Shown: piece by piece, positions 1 to 6,734 of the stretch
Layout: each line of letters opens with the position of its first letter
Numbering within the stretch: the first letter of the stretch is position 1
Source: Bdellovibrionales bacterium
GTDB taxonomy: Bacteria > Bdellovibrionota > Bdellovibrionia > Bdellovibrionales > UBA1609
Assembly (NCBI GenBank): GCA_020434645.1
Contig: JAGRAK010000026.1
Location: 1 to 12,784, forward strand
Direction: 5' to 3'
Length of the DNA stretch: 12,784 nucleotides
The notes under the pieces: generated by a model
The model's database searches: none
What the model saw: only the letters and a program-made list of their open reading frames with translations
Told to the model about the DNA's origin: nothing
Made by a program: the position numbers and the translations under genes

Positions 1-1113
1 AAAGGCTAATTTTTTGCCATCCGGAGACCAAGTGGGAGTGGAGTTATAGTGTCCAGCAAATGTTTTGCGCTTAACGTTTGTGCCGTCAGCAGACATTGTA
101 TAAATCATGGGCTTTCCACTGCGGTCAGAAGAGAAAGCGATCATTGTTCCATCTGGAGATACGGCGGGCTCGACATTCATAGCCGAACCCGGCCCATGAG
201 TGATTGGGGAAATGGTCTTCCCATCAAGGGTCATTTTGTAAATATCAGCAGAACCACGTTTTGAAAGAGTTAAGAGTAAGTTCTTATTGTCGATCATAAA
301 CTCTGCACCAGTATTAAGACCATCTCGATAAGACACAAGCCATCGTCGCTTTGTTTTTAGTTCGTAGACAAACATGTCGGGATTTCTTTTGGCCGCGGCA
401 CGACCAACTTTTCTTTTAACAAAGGCGGTGTAGGCAATATAATCTCCATTCTTAGACCAAGCCGGTGACACCGTTATAGTTTTATGATTTGTAACAGCGC
501 TGGCATTATGTCCATCCCAGTCGGCTATATAAACTTCTCGATTTGTTTGCGGGCCATTATCAATAGTTGTGACGATTTGAGACATAAAAAAGCTGGGCTT
601 GCCGGTCACAGCTTTTATGAAGTCGTTTGCAAAAGTGTGAGCAATTTTACGTAGAGTGCTTTTGGTGCCAGTATATTTTTTGCCAATTATTAAATTGCCC
701 TGTGGTATATAATACGCGTAAATTTCTAAAGTAATGTCCCCATTTATGACCTGGTAGCCTCCGCGAATTAAGAATTCAGTCTCGATGGTTTTCCAGTTGG
801 TGAAATCAAATCCCTTTTCAGAATTACCAGATGGTTTCAGTGCAGTTGTCGTTGTGTCTTCTAAAAATGCTTTTGGGTCAATATTAACAAACAAGCCAGT
901 GGCGGCAAGATCATTGCTAATAACTGAATAGAGTTCTTCACCAATTGCAAGACTCGAACTGTTGGGCTGTGAGCCGAGATAATTAAATGAGGGTAGCGCC
1001 AATTTGCTTTTACGAACTCGCGCGTCACCAATATCTAAAAATATTTTTGCCTGCCCGAATGCTGTGGCATTAAAAGTAAAAACAAATAAGGCAATTAAAC
1101 TTGCGCGTAACAT
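1..1113 (-). CDS. tolB: Tol-Pal system periplasmic protein TolB (3' end cut by window edge)
   Basis: TolB is the periplasmic beta-propeller protein that binds the peptidoglycan-associated lipoprotein Pal and is acted on by TolA during outer-membrane constriction. The frame is open from the ATG at 1113 to the window edge, giving 371 residues; family members are about 430, so the last propeller blades are missing. Residues 1 to about 20 form a Sec signal peptide (MLRASLIALFVFTFNATAFG). Residues about 22-165 are the mixed alpha/beta N-terminal domain. From about residue 190 come WD40-like TolB repeats with the hallmark 'SPDGxxIAFSSDRSG' and 'TPTWSPDGKKLAF' strands. The start is supported by GGAG five bases upstream. 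It follows the tolA stop by 13 bp and is last of the tol genes visible; pal should lie just beyond the edge. Identification is firm from repeats plus neighbours. Confidence 0.95.
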   Translation of the reverse strand, partial: MLRASLIALFVFTFNATAFGQAKIFLDIGDARVRKSKLALPSFNYLGSQPNSSSLAIGEELYSVISNDLAATGLFVNIDPKAFLEDTTTTALKPSGNSEKGFDFTNWKTIETEFLIRGGYQVINGDITLEIYAYYIPQGNLIIGKKYTGTKSTLRKIAHTFANDFIKAVTGKPSFFMSQIVTTIDNGPQTNREVYIADWDGHNASAVTNHKTITVSPAWSKNGDYIAYTAFVKRKVGRAAAKRNPDMFVYELKTKRRWLVSYRDGLNTGAEFMIDNKNLLLTLSKRGSADIYKMTLDGKTISPITHGPGSAMNVEPAVSPDGTMIAFSSDRSGKPMIYTMSADGTNVKRKTFAGHYNSTPTWSPDGKKLAF

Positions 1114-1126
1114 AGTGGCTCCTTTT

Positions 1127-1870
1127 TTATTCGAACGGAAAGCGTATCATAATCAATGCCTCTTTAACTTCGTCAGGTGGAGGCGGGAAGGGTGAAGAAT
1201 CACTAACGGCAGCCAAGCAGCTTGAATCAAAAATAGAGTTGCCCGAACTTGTGTGAACTTCTTTTTTAATAACATACCCACGTGCATCTATAGAAATCAC
1301 CACAGCTGTTTTTAAGTTAGCATCACTTAACCATTGCGGCAATACCCAGTGCTCTCGCACCTGCAGGGTTAAGTTCTCTAAGTATTCATTAACTCGTAGT
1401 CTAGACATTCCTGTAAAGCTGTTGCCAGATGATATAATATTACCTTTAAATTGGGGGGTTGGTTGTGCCTCTGCGGGCTTACTGTTTTTTGCGTTCACTT
1501 CATTTTTAATTTTTTCTAGGGCCGCCATGGCCTGCAGTTTCTCTAGGGCTTTCTTTTGGGTGTCCTTCACCGTATTAAGTGAAACTTGTTTTGGTTTTGC
1601 AGGCTCTGGTTGGGAAGTAGGTTTTGCCGGCTCAACTTTTGCCACCGGAGTTGGCGGCGCGGGCGGAGTGACCTTGATGTTTTCAGGGAGTTTGTCTGGC
1701 AAGGCGACCATGTCGACTCGAACAGAGTTTGGTATTTCAATAATTTCGCCCGGCAATAAAAATCCTTTTACGCTGATACCGATCAGTAACGACGCATGAA
1801 GAACAATCGATACGATTAGAAATTGCTTAAAGGATTCGTTGTCATCATTATAGGTGATGTAATTGCTCAT
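1127..1870 (-). CDS. tolA: TolA/TonB-family energy-transducing protein, probably TolA
   Basis: TolA spans the periplasm and passes proton-motive force from TolQR to TolB-Pal. The 247 residues show a short cytoplasmic N terminus, one membrane helix at about 16-39, a proline/lysine-rich stretch at about 57-97, a short charged helical stretch at about 99-128, and a TonB/TolA C-terminal domain at about 155-247 (features 'REHWVLPQW', 'SSPFPPPP', terminal 'IRFPFE'). The membrane helix contains S21-IVL-H25, matching the Ser-x3-His motif with which E. coli TolA contacts TolQ. It is much shorter than E. coli TolA (about 420 residues), mainly because the long central helix is reduced. The ATG overlaps the tolR stop (ATGA), implying coupled translation. 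TonB is the alternative name by domain, but the position between tolR and tolB favours TolA. Confidence 0.88.
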   Translation of the reverse strand: MSNYITYNDDNESFKQFLIVSIVLHASLLIGISVKGFLLPGEIIEIPNSVRVDMVALPDKLPENIKVTPPAPPTPVAKVEPAKPTSQPEPAKPKQVSLNTVKDTQKKALEKLQAMAALEKIKNEVNAKNSKPAEAQPTPQFKGNIISSGNSFTGMSRLRVNEYLENLTLQVREHWVLPQWLSDANLKTAVVISIDARGYVIKKEVHTSSGNSIFDSSCLAAVSDSSPFPPPPDEVKEALIMIRFPFE

Positions 1871-2295
1871 CTGTTCGTTTTCGGCAAAGTTATAAGGCTG
1901 ATATTAAATATTCCAGCAGCCCTTGCCTCAGCCAAGACCTCGGCAACGGTGCCATAATCTGTTTTCTTATCGGCTTGAATATAAATTTGTTTATTTTTTC
2001 TTGTTGCAAAAATTGCTGACAGCTTTTGTTGTAGAGTCTGAATGCTAATGCTGGCTTTACCAGCAGTAATGCGGCCATCTTTACTGATGACCAAAATAAA
2101 AGGCTCATCACTTGTTGGGACGCCACTGCTAGTAGTTTCTGGCAAATCTACATTCAAACCCTGCTGCATCAATGGGGCAGTCACCATAAAGATGATAAGC
2201 AGCACAAGCATAACATCCACAAGTGGCGTTACGTTTATTTCGCTCATGACTCGATTGCGGCGCCCGTCAGAAGCGCCTCCTGTACTCATTCCCAT
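1867..2295 (-). CDS. tolR: TolR (ExbD/TolR family proton-channel subunit)
   Basis: TolR pairs with TolQ in the inner membrane to form the proton-driven motor that moves TolA. The 142 residues match the family length. The diagnostic segment 'MSEINVTPLVDVMLVLLIIFMV' spans residues 17-38 and is the single membrane helix. D27 in 'PLVDVML' is the conserved protonatable aspartate. The periplasmic part (about 45-142) includes 'IYIQADKKTDYGTVAEVLAEARAAGI', typical of ExbD/TolR. The gene begins 3 bp after the tolQ stop and overlaps tolA by 4 bp. A second in-frame ATG at 2289 (residue 3) is an equally possible start; neither has a strong ribosome-binding site. ExbD is the family alternative, set aside because tolB is in the same operon. 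Confidence 0.93.
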   Translation of the reverse strand: MGMSTGGASDGRRNRVMSEINVTPLVDVMLVLLIIFMVTAPLMQQGLNVDLPETTSSGVPTSDEPFILVISKDGRITAGKASISIQTLQQKLSAIFATRKNKQIYIQADKKTDYGTVAEVLAEARAAGIFNISLITLPKTNR

Positions 2296-2298
2296 ATA

Positions 2299-3042
2299 TT
2301 ATCGATCTTTAAAAAAGTTTCTTTTCGCTATATTTAAAAAATCTGAAGAGAAATTATTAAGCTCAAGGTACTCTCGTTGAATCACTGTAGAAAAGTGATT
2401 GTAAGCAACAGTAGCGGGAATAGCCGCAGCAAGACCAATTGCAGTAGCAATGAGGGCTTCAGAGATTCCAGGTGCAACAACAGCCAAGTTCGCCATGCCC
2501 GTTGCGCCGATTTTATGAAAGGCGCCCATAATACCCCAGACCGTGCCGAAGAGACCAATAAACGGGCCAGTGCTGCCGGTAGTGGCAAGAAAGCCGAGTC
2601 TATTTTCAAGCTTTGTAACTTCAACATCTACAGCCTTTTTTAGAGAGCGCTCTAGATTATCTAGGCCCGATAGGAGCGGAACGGCGTCATCTTTGTCGCC
2701 TTTAGAAAGTGTGGAGTCTGCAATCTTTCTAAGCTCGAGGTAGCCTGCTCGAAATACGTGAGCAATATTGCTATCTGGGTGTCGATCTATAAGTTTAAAA
2801 ATATCGTCGAGTGAGCCGGCCTTCCAAAATAATTCTAAAAAATCAATATTGGCCGATCGAATATTGTCGATAGATTTTTTTTTAGTCAGCGTGATAGCCC
2901 AACTTGTGACTGACATTCCTGTGAGCAAAAGTAATGTGAGTTGAACTGGCCAGCTGGCAGAAGTGATGGCTTCAAGCGCGCTGAAGTTCATGGCAGAGGT
3001 TACCTTTTGAGCTGTGGGTGCTGCGGCAAATGCTATATTCAT
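2299..3042 (-). CDS. tolQ: TolQ (MotA/TolQ/ExbB family proton-channel subunit)
   Basis: TolQ is the three-helix inner-membrane stator-like subunit that, with TolR, converts the proton gradient into movement of TolA. The 247 residues show membrane segments at about 30-52, 148-175 and 193-217, with a large cytoplasmic loop between the first two. The family signature is clear: 'TTGSTGPFIGLFGTVWGIMGAF' at 154-175 followed by 'APGISEALIATAIGLAAAIPA' at 190-210. The gene starts 12 bp after the upstream phosphodiesterase-like gene and ends 3 bp before tolR. No good ribosome-binding site precedes the ATG at 3042. M18 (ATG at 2991, with AAGG about 11 bases upstream) is an alternative start that would remove an unusual alanine-rich N terminus. 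ExbB is excluded mainly by context. Confidence 0.93.
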   Translation of the reverse strand: MNIAFAAAPTAQKVTSAMNFSALEAITSASWPVQLTLLLLTGMSVTSWAITLTKKKSIDNIRSANIDFLELFWKAGSLDDIFKLIDRHPDSNIAHVFRAGYLELRKIADSTLSKGDKDDAVPLLSGLDNLERSLKKAVDVEVTKLENRLGFLATTGSTGPFIGLFGTVWGIMGAFHKIGATGMANLAVVAPGISEALIATAIGLAAAIPATVAYNHFSTVIQREYLELNNFSSDFLNIAKRNFFKDR

Positions 3043-3054
3043 AATATAGAAATG

Positions 3055-3912
3055 CTAATGTGATAATGCGTGACTATCAACCTTTTGAGTAAAATAACTG
3101 GGGCGCTTTGTCAGAATGCCAATTTGCGAGTCTGTCGCGAGGGCACTCATTAGCTCTGGCCGATCATCAACTTTGAACACAACAATTTTTTTTCGGCGCT
3201 TGAGTTCAGATATGAGTCGTGGCGTGTTTTTATCTGTAACAAACACATCAAAGTTGAGTCCCATAACGGTTTCTAAAAAAATCGAATTCATAAATTGAGA
3301 TTTTGAATATTCGGCTGTAGATGCGCCAGTTAGCCATACGGCATCTTCATCTCTCAGGTTAGTCAGTGTGTCTACAAATCCAGAGGTTAAGATGACTTTC
3401 TTTTCAAGGTGATGCTCCTTTATTAGGCGATAAAGGGATTTCAACTGCGTGGCCCCGGGTTGCAAAACATCGATATAGTAGTTTGCGTTTGGAAATTCTT
3501 TAAAAACAGTAGAAATTTCTAGCGGCGACTGATCGGGAGAATCTTTGAATTTGAGGCTGGTTATCTCGTCCAAATTTTTCTGTAAAACAAAACCGTTACC
3601 GCTAGTGAGCTGTTCTAGTCGACTGGGGGCATATAATACCCAGTGGCCATCAAGCGTGAGTCGAATTTTTAAACCTAAAAAAATATGGGGGTTCACTTCG
3701 ACTGCATGCCGAAGGGCTGTCATGGACTGCTCTGGCCCAAAGTCGAGATCGCCACCGTTTGCAATCAGCCATCGACCATGGTCGAGGAGTGGGTGCGTAA
3801 AATCAGAGTAGGTTTGTTTGGCGCCGACAAGTCGAAGGCCAAATACGACAAAAATTATACAGAGTGAAGATATAGCGGCTATTAACAGCAATCTTCCGAA
3901 TGCCCAAATCAT
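3055..3912 (-). CDS. Membrane-anchored glycerophosphodiester phosphodiesterase-like protein, catalytic residues lost
   Basis: This 285-residue protein begins with one membrane helix (about 7-29), leaving the rest probably periplasmic. The remainder follows the GDPD TIM-barrel order: 'IANGGDLDFGPEQS' (50-63) where family members have AHRGG...PENT, 'GLKIRLTLDG' (80-89) where they have E-x-D-xx-T-x-DG, 'VILTSGF' (173-179), 'VFKVDD' (245-250), and 'GILTKRPSYF' (265-274) where they have GIxTDxPd. The catalytic positions are altered: the first His is N52, the Glu and Asp metal ligands are G80 and K82, and the His of the 'vvxHD' strand is Y94. By family knowledge it should not hydrolyse glycerophosphodiesters in the usual way; a binding or regulatory role is inferred. 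It heads the tol operon, 12 bp before tolQ. The start is the first ATG and has no clear ribosome-binding site. The fold call is by motif spacing only. Confidence 0.7.
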   Translation of the reverse strand: MIWAFGRLLLIAAISSLCIIFVVFGLRLVGAKQTYSDFTHPLLDHGRWLIANGGDLDFGPEQSMTALRHAVEVNPHIFLGLKIRLTLDGHWVLYAPSRLEQLTSGNGFVLQKNLDEITSLKFKDSPDQSPLEISTVFKEFPNANYYIDVLQPGATQLKSLYRLIKEHHLEKKVILTSGFVDTLTNLRDEDAVWLTGASTAEYSKSQFMNSIFLETVMGLNFDVFVTDKNTPRLISELKRRKKIVVFKVDDRPELMSALATDSQIGILTKRPSYFTQKVDSHALSH

Positions 3913-4076
3913 ATTGCGTAAGCTACTGATAACACGAGTGAAAGTCTATACAATTGTCAATAATAAGCCGCATTTAAATAAGGCAATAAATAACTTATTA
4001 AGTTGAAAATAAGATGAGAATCGGTTACATCTGCAGCGACAGATAGAATTAAAATTAAGAGTACTTTCAGGGATTT
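3913..4076. promoter_or_regulatory. Divergent control region between the tol operon and the suf operon
   Basis: This 164-bp AT-rich gap separates two divergent operons, so it must hold, or lie next to, both promoters. On the minus strand there is a perfect TTGACA at 3960-3955, but no good -10 hexamer at a usual distance, so a tol-side promoter is only possible. It overlaps an 8-bp palindrome ACAATTGT (3950-3957). On the plus strand TAGAAT at 4044-4049 is a 5/6 match to TATAAT and would place transcription start about 20 bases before the rrf2 ATG; its -35 region is weak, which would suit an activated promoter. A 13-bp palindrome lies upstream and is listed separately. Confidence 0.5.
3992..4004. 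promoter_or_regulatory. Candidate operator: 13-bp odd palindrome AACTTA-T-TAAGTT
   Basis: The sequence AACTTATTAAGTT is a perfect inverted repeat with 6-bp arms around one central base, 73 bp upstream of the regulator's ATG. A second overlapping inverted repeat, CTTATT...AATAAG (3994-3999 and 4008-4013), shares the left arm. Rrf2-family dimers bind short AT-rich inverted repeats, so this is a reasonable site for the adjacent regulator to act on its own operon. That link is inferred from position and symmetry. AT-rich intergenic DNA produces such palindromes by chance fairly often. Confidence 0.35.
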
Positions 4077-4517
4077 ATGAACCGTTTGAATCGAAAAATT
4101 GAATACGCACTGATTGCGCTCAAATATATGAGCAGTAAGTTTGCTGGGCAGTTGACGACTGTAAAAGAGATCTGTGCGGCCACAAATATCCCTTTCGACG
4201 CCACTTCTCGCGTTATGCAACAAATGGCTCAGAAAAACGTATTGAAAGCTGAGCATGGTGCTCAGGGTGGATATATGTTGATCACAGATTTATCAAAAAT
4301 TTCATTTTTAGATATCGTCGAGTTGATTAATGGTCAGGTCGAGGTCGTGAGATGTGTCAGTAGCCTTGATGAGTGTGAGTTTTCGACGGGCTGTAATATG
4401 TCCTCACCTCTTAAATCTTTTAACGATAAACTCAGCAATTTTTATAAATCACTTTCAATAGCTGAGATCATCAATGTGAAAGAGTCGGTGAAAGAAATTG
4501 AGGCGGAGGCATTATGA
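4077..4517 (+). CDS. Rrf2/IscR-family transcriptional regulator, probable Fe-S sensor of the suf operon
   Basis: This 146-residue protein has the Rrf2 layout: an N-terminal winged helix-turn-helix (about 6-70, including 'ALIALKYMSS', 'ATSRVMQQMAQKNVLKAEHGAQGGY') and a cysteine-bearing loop before the dimerisation helix. The three cysteines are C93, C100 and C106 (spacing C-x6-C-x5-C). IscR has C-x5-C-x5-C and RirA C-x7-C-x5-C, so a bound iron-sulfur cluster is plausible; there is no histidine three residues after the last Cys as in IscR. Its stop overlaps the sufB start (ATGA), which ties it to the suf genes as a likely autoregulator that responds to cluster supply. The ATG at 4077 has CAGGGA just upstream. 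Family call is firm; whether it represses or activates cannot be read from the sequence. Confidence 0.88.
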   Translation: MNRLNRKIEYALIALKYMSSKFAGQLTTVKEICAATNIPFDATSRVMQQMAQKNVLKAEHGAQGGYMLITDLSKISFLDIVELINGQVEVVRCVSSLDECEFSTGCNMSSPLKSFNDKLSNFYKSLSIAEIINVKESVKEIEAEAL

Positions 4518-5950
4518 GCCAAGCCCCACCACTAATAAATCAAGATTACAAATTTGGCTTTACAACAGATATCGAAACAGATGCCGCTCCCAAGGGCTTA
4601 AGTGAAGAAATAATACGTTTTATTTCGGCAAAGAAAAATGAACCAGAGTGGATGCTTGAATACCGCCTAAAAGCCTATCGCCACTGGCTTAAAATGGTTG
4701 AGCCGACATGGGCAAAAATCAAATATCCTAAAATTGATTTTCAAGACACGTGCTATTACTCAGCCCCTAAAAAAAACGCCAATGCTGGTAAAAAACTAGA
4801 TGATTTAGATCCAGAACTTCTTAAGACGTTTGAGCGTTTAGGCATACCACTCAGTGAGCAGAAGCGGATTTCTGGTGTCGCGATTGATGCTGTTTTCGAT
4901 AGCGTATCTGTTGGCACAACAAATCAGGCGGCGCTTGAAGAAGTGGGCGTTATATTTTGTTCAATTTCTGAGGCGGTACACAAATATCCAGAATTGGTAA
5001 AAAAATATTTAGGAACGATTGTCCCGCATACTGACAATTTTTATGCAGCACTGAATGCCGCTGTATTTACGGATGGGTCTTTCTGTTACATTCCTAAAGG
5101 AGTTCGCTGCCCTTTAGACCTTTCAACGTATTTCAGAATTAATGCCAAAGACACTGGGCAGTTTGAAAGGACTCTGCTGATTGCCGAAGAAGGCAGTTAT
5201 GTGAATTATCTTGAAGGCTGCACCGCCCCTCAGCGAGATGAAAATCAATTGCACGCTGCGGTTGTTGAATTAATTGCCATGAAGGATGCAGAGATTCGTT
5301 ATTCAACCGTGCAGAATTGGTATACAGGCGACAAGGCTGGCCGAGGTGGCGTCTATAATTTTGTAACTAAGCGAGGCAAGTGCGTCGGAGAAAATTCAAA
5401 AATTTCATGGACTCAAGTAGAATCTGGATCAGCAATTACCTGGAAGTATCCGAGTGTCATTTTGCAGGGTGATCATTCAGTTGGAGAGTTTTACTCAGTT
5501 GCGTTGACTCATGACTATATGCAGGCCGACACCGGTACAAAAATGATACATATAGGTAAAAACACGAAGAGCACAATTTTATCTAAGGGCATTTCAACAG
5601 GGCATTCTGAAAATAGTTATCGAGGCTTGGTCAAGATTATGCCATCAGCTGATGGAGCAAGAAATTATTCTCAATGCGACTCTATGCTCGTGGGCTCGCG
5701 TTCGAAAGCAAATACATTTCCGTATATTGAAGCAAAAAATAAATCGGCAATAATTGAGCATGAGGCTTCAACATCAAGAATCAGTGAAGATCAGCTTTTT
5801 TATTTACAGTCGCGTGGGTTAGATAAAGAGAAGGCCATATCCATGTTGGTGAATGGTTTTTGTAAAGATGTATTCAAGCATTTGCCTCTTGAGTTTTCAG
5901 TGGAGGCCGTAAAGCTAATTGAAATGAAACTTGAAAATAGTATTGGTTAA
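4514..5950 (+). CDS. sufB: Fe-S cluster assembly scaffold protein SufB
   Basis: SufB is the subunit of the cytoplasmic SufBC2D scaffold on which nascent iron-sulfur clusters are built. At 478 residues it is close to the 495 of E. coli SufB. The beta-helix core and C-terminal motifs are intact: 'CYIPKGVRCPLDLSTYFRIN' (191-210), 'YLEGCTAP' (232-239), 'QCDSML' (387-392), 'IEHEASTSRISEDQLFYLQSRG' (414-435) and 'VNGFC' (446-450). C388 corresponds to E. coli C405, H416/E417 to H433/E434, and C236 to the sulfur-accepting Cys of the YLEGC motif. The ATG overlaps the regulator's stop by 4 bp and has GGAGG four bases upstream (4505-4509). SufC follows after 34 bp. Confidence 0.97.
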   Translation: MSQAPPLINQDYKFGFTTDIETDAAPKGLSEEIIRFISAKKNEPEWMLEYRLKAYRHWLKMVEPTWAKIKYPKIDFQDTCYYSAPKKNANAGKKLDDLDPELLKTFERLGIPLSEQKRISGVAIDAVFDSVSVGTTNQAALEEVGVIFCSISEAVHKYPELVKKYLGTIVPHTDNFYAALNAAVFTDGSFCYIPKGVRCPLDLSTYFRINAKDTGQFERTLLIAEEGSYVNYLEGCTAPQRDENQLHAAVVELIAMKDAEIRYSTVQNWYTGDKAGRGGVYNFVTKRGKCVGENSKISWTQVESGSAITWKYPSVILQGDHSVGEFYSVALTHDYMQADTGTKMIHIGKNTKSTILSKGISTGHSENSYRGLVKIMPSADGARNYSQCDSMLVGSRSKANTFPYIEAKNKSAIIEHEASTSRISEDQLFYLQSRGLDKEKAISMLVNGFCKDVFKHLPLEFSVEAVKLIEMKLENSIG

Positions 5951-5984
5951 AATATTTAGATGAATTTTAAATTGAGGTGAACAA

Positions 5985-6734
5985 GTGTTAAAAATTTCAA
6001 ACCTTCACGTAAGCATTGATGGCAAAGAGGTATTGCGAGGGCTTAACCTTGAGGTGAAGGCTGGCGAAACTCACGCCATAATGGGGCCGAATGGTTCTGG
6101 TAAAAGTACTTTGAGTAAAATTTTAGCTGGGTACCCAGGGTATAAAATTACTAAGGGCTCTATTCAGTATGAAATAAACGGTTCTTATCAAGATCTTTCT
6201 GTAATCGACCCAGATGTGAGAGCAAAAGAAGGAGTATTTTTGGCTTTTCAGTACCCGGTTGAAATTCCGGGAGTCAGTAATTCTGAATTCTTAAGGACTG
6301 GCTTCAATTCTATCTGTAAGCATCAGGGCGTTCCGGAGATGAGTGAAGAGAAGTTCGCCAAATTCTTAACTGAGAAAGCTAAAATAGTTGATTTGCACCC
6401 AGACTTCATTAAGCGCAATGTCAATGAGGGATTTTCAGGCGGAGAAAAAAAGCGCAACGAAATTCTTCAAATGGCTGTGCTTTCGCCAAGACTTGCAATT
6501 TTAGATGAAACAGACTCGGGTTTAGACATTGATGCACTTAGGGTGGTCGCCTCAGGTGTGAACAAGCTGCGAAACGAAGATCGTGCCATTGTGTTGATCA
6601 CTCATTATCAACGACTACTCGAATTAATTGTTCCTGATTTCGTTCATGTGCTCGCAAAAGGCCAAATCGTAAAATCGGGAGGCAAGGAATTGGCTCTCCA
6701 GCTAGAGCAAGACGGGTACAATGCTTTTATTTAA
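5985..6734 (+). CDS. sufC: Fe-S cluster assembly ATPase SufC
   Basis: SufC is the ABC-type ATPase of the SufBC2D complex; ATP-driven dimerisation reshapes the SufB-SufD interface. The 249 residues match the family length (about 248). Visible motifs are Walker A 'GPNGSGKST' (34-42), Q-loop 'FQYP' (88-91), signature 'FSGGEKKRNEI' (150-160), Walker B 'LAILDETDSGLDID' (170-183) and switch His H207 in 'ITHYQR'. The SufC-type 'KRNE' after the signature and 'DETDSGLD' separate it from transport ATPases. The start is GTG at 5985, chosen because GAGGTGA (5974-5980) sits just upstream and the protein begins at the usual point. It overlaps sufD by 14 bp. Confidence 0.97.
   Translation: MLKISNLHVSIDGKEVLRGLNLEVKAGETHAIMGPNGSGKSTLSKILAGYPGYKITKGSIQYEINGSYQDLSVIDPDVRAKEGVFLAFQYPVEIPGVSNSEFLRTGFNSICKHQGVPEMSEEKFAKFLTEKAKIVDLHPDFIKRNVNEGFSGGEKKRNEILQMAVLSPRLAILDETDSGLDIDALRVVASGVNKLRNEDRAIVLITHYQRLLELIVPDFVHVLAKGQIVKSGGKELALQLEQDGYNAFI

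Noticed and set aside
1422..1799. Plus-strand open frame of 125 codons
   Set aside because: It is antisense to tolA; its glycine, alanine and phenylalanine bias is the complement of the proline-rich tolA spacer, and it has no homology I can see.
1867..3042. Naming the pair ExbB-ExbD
   Set aside because: The same operon contains TolB, and the TonB-type protein has the TolA Ser-x3-His motif, so TolQ-TolR fits better.
3932..3960. Minus-strand promoter built on the perfect TTGACA at 3960-3955
   Set aside because: No acceptable -10 hexamer occurs at 16-18 bp; the nearest, TGTTAT, needs a 20-bp spacer. Mentioned only within the control-region entry.
3957..4256. Minus-strand open frame of 99 codons crossing the control region
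   Set aside because: Most of it is antisense to the Rrf2 gene, its composition is not protein-like, and it would have to read through the divergent promoter region.
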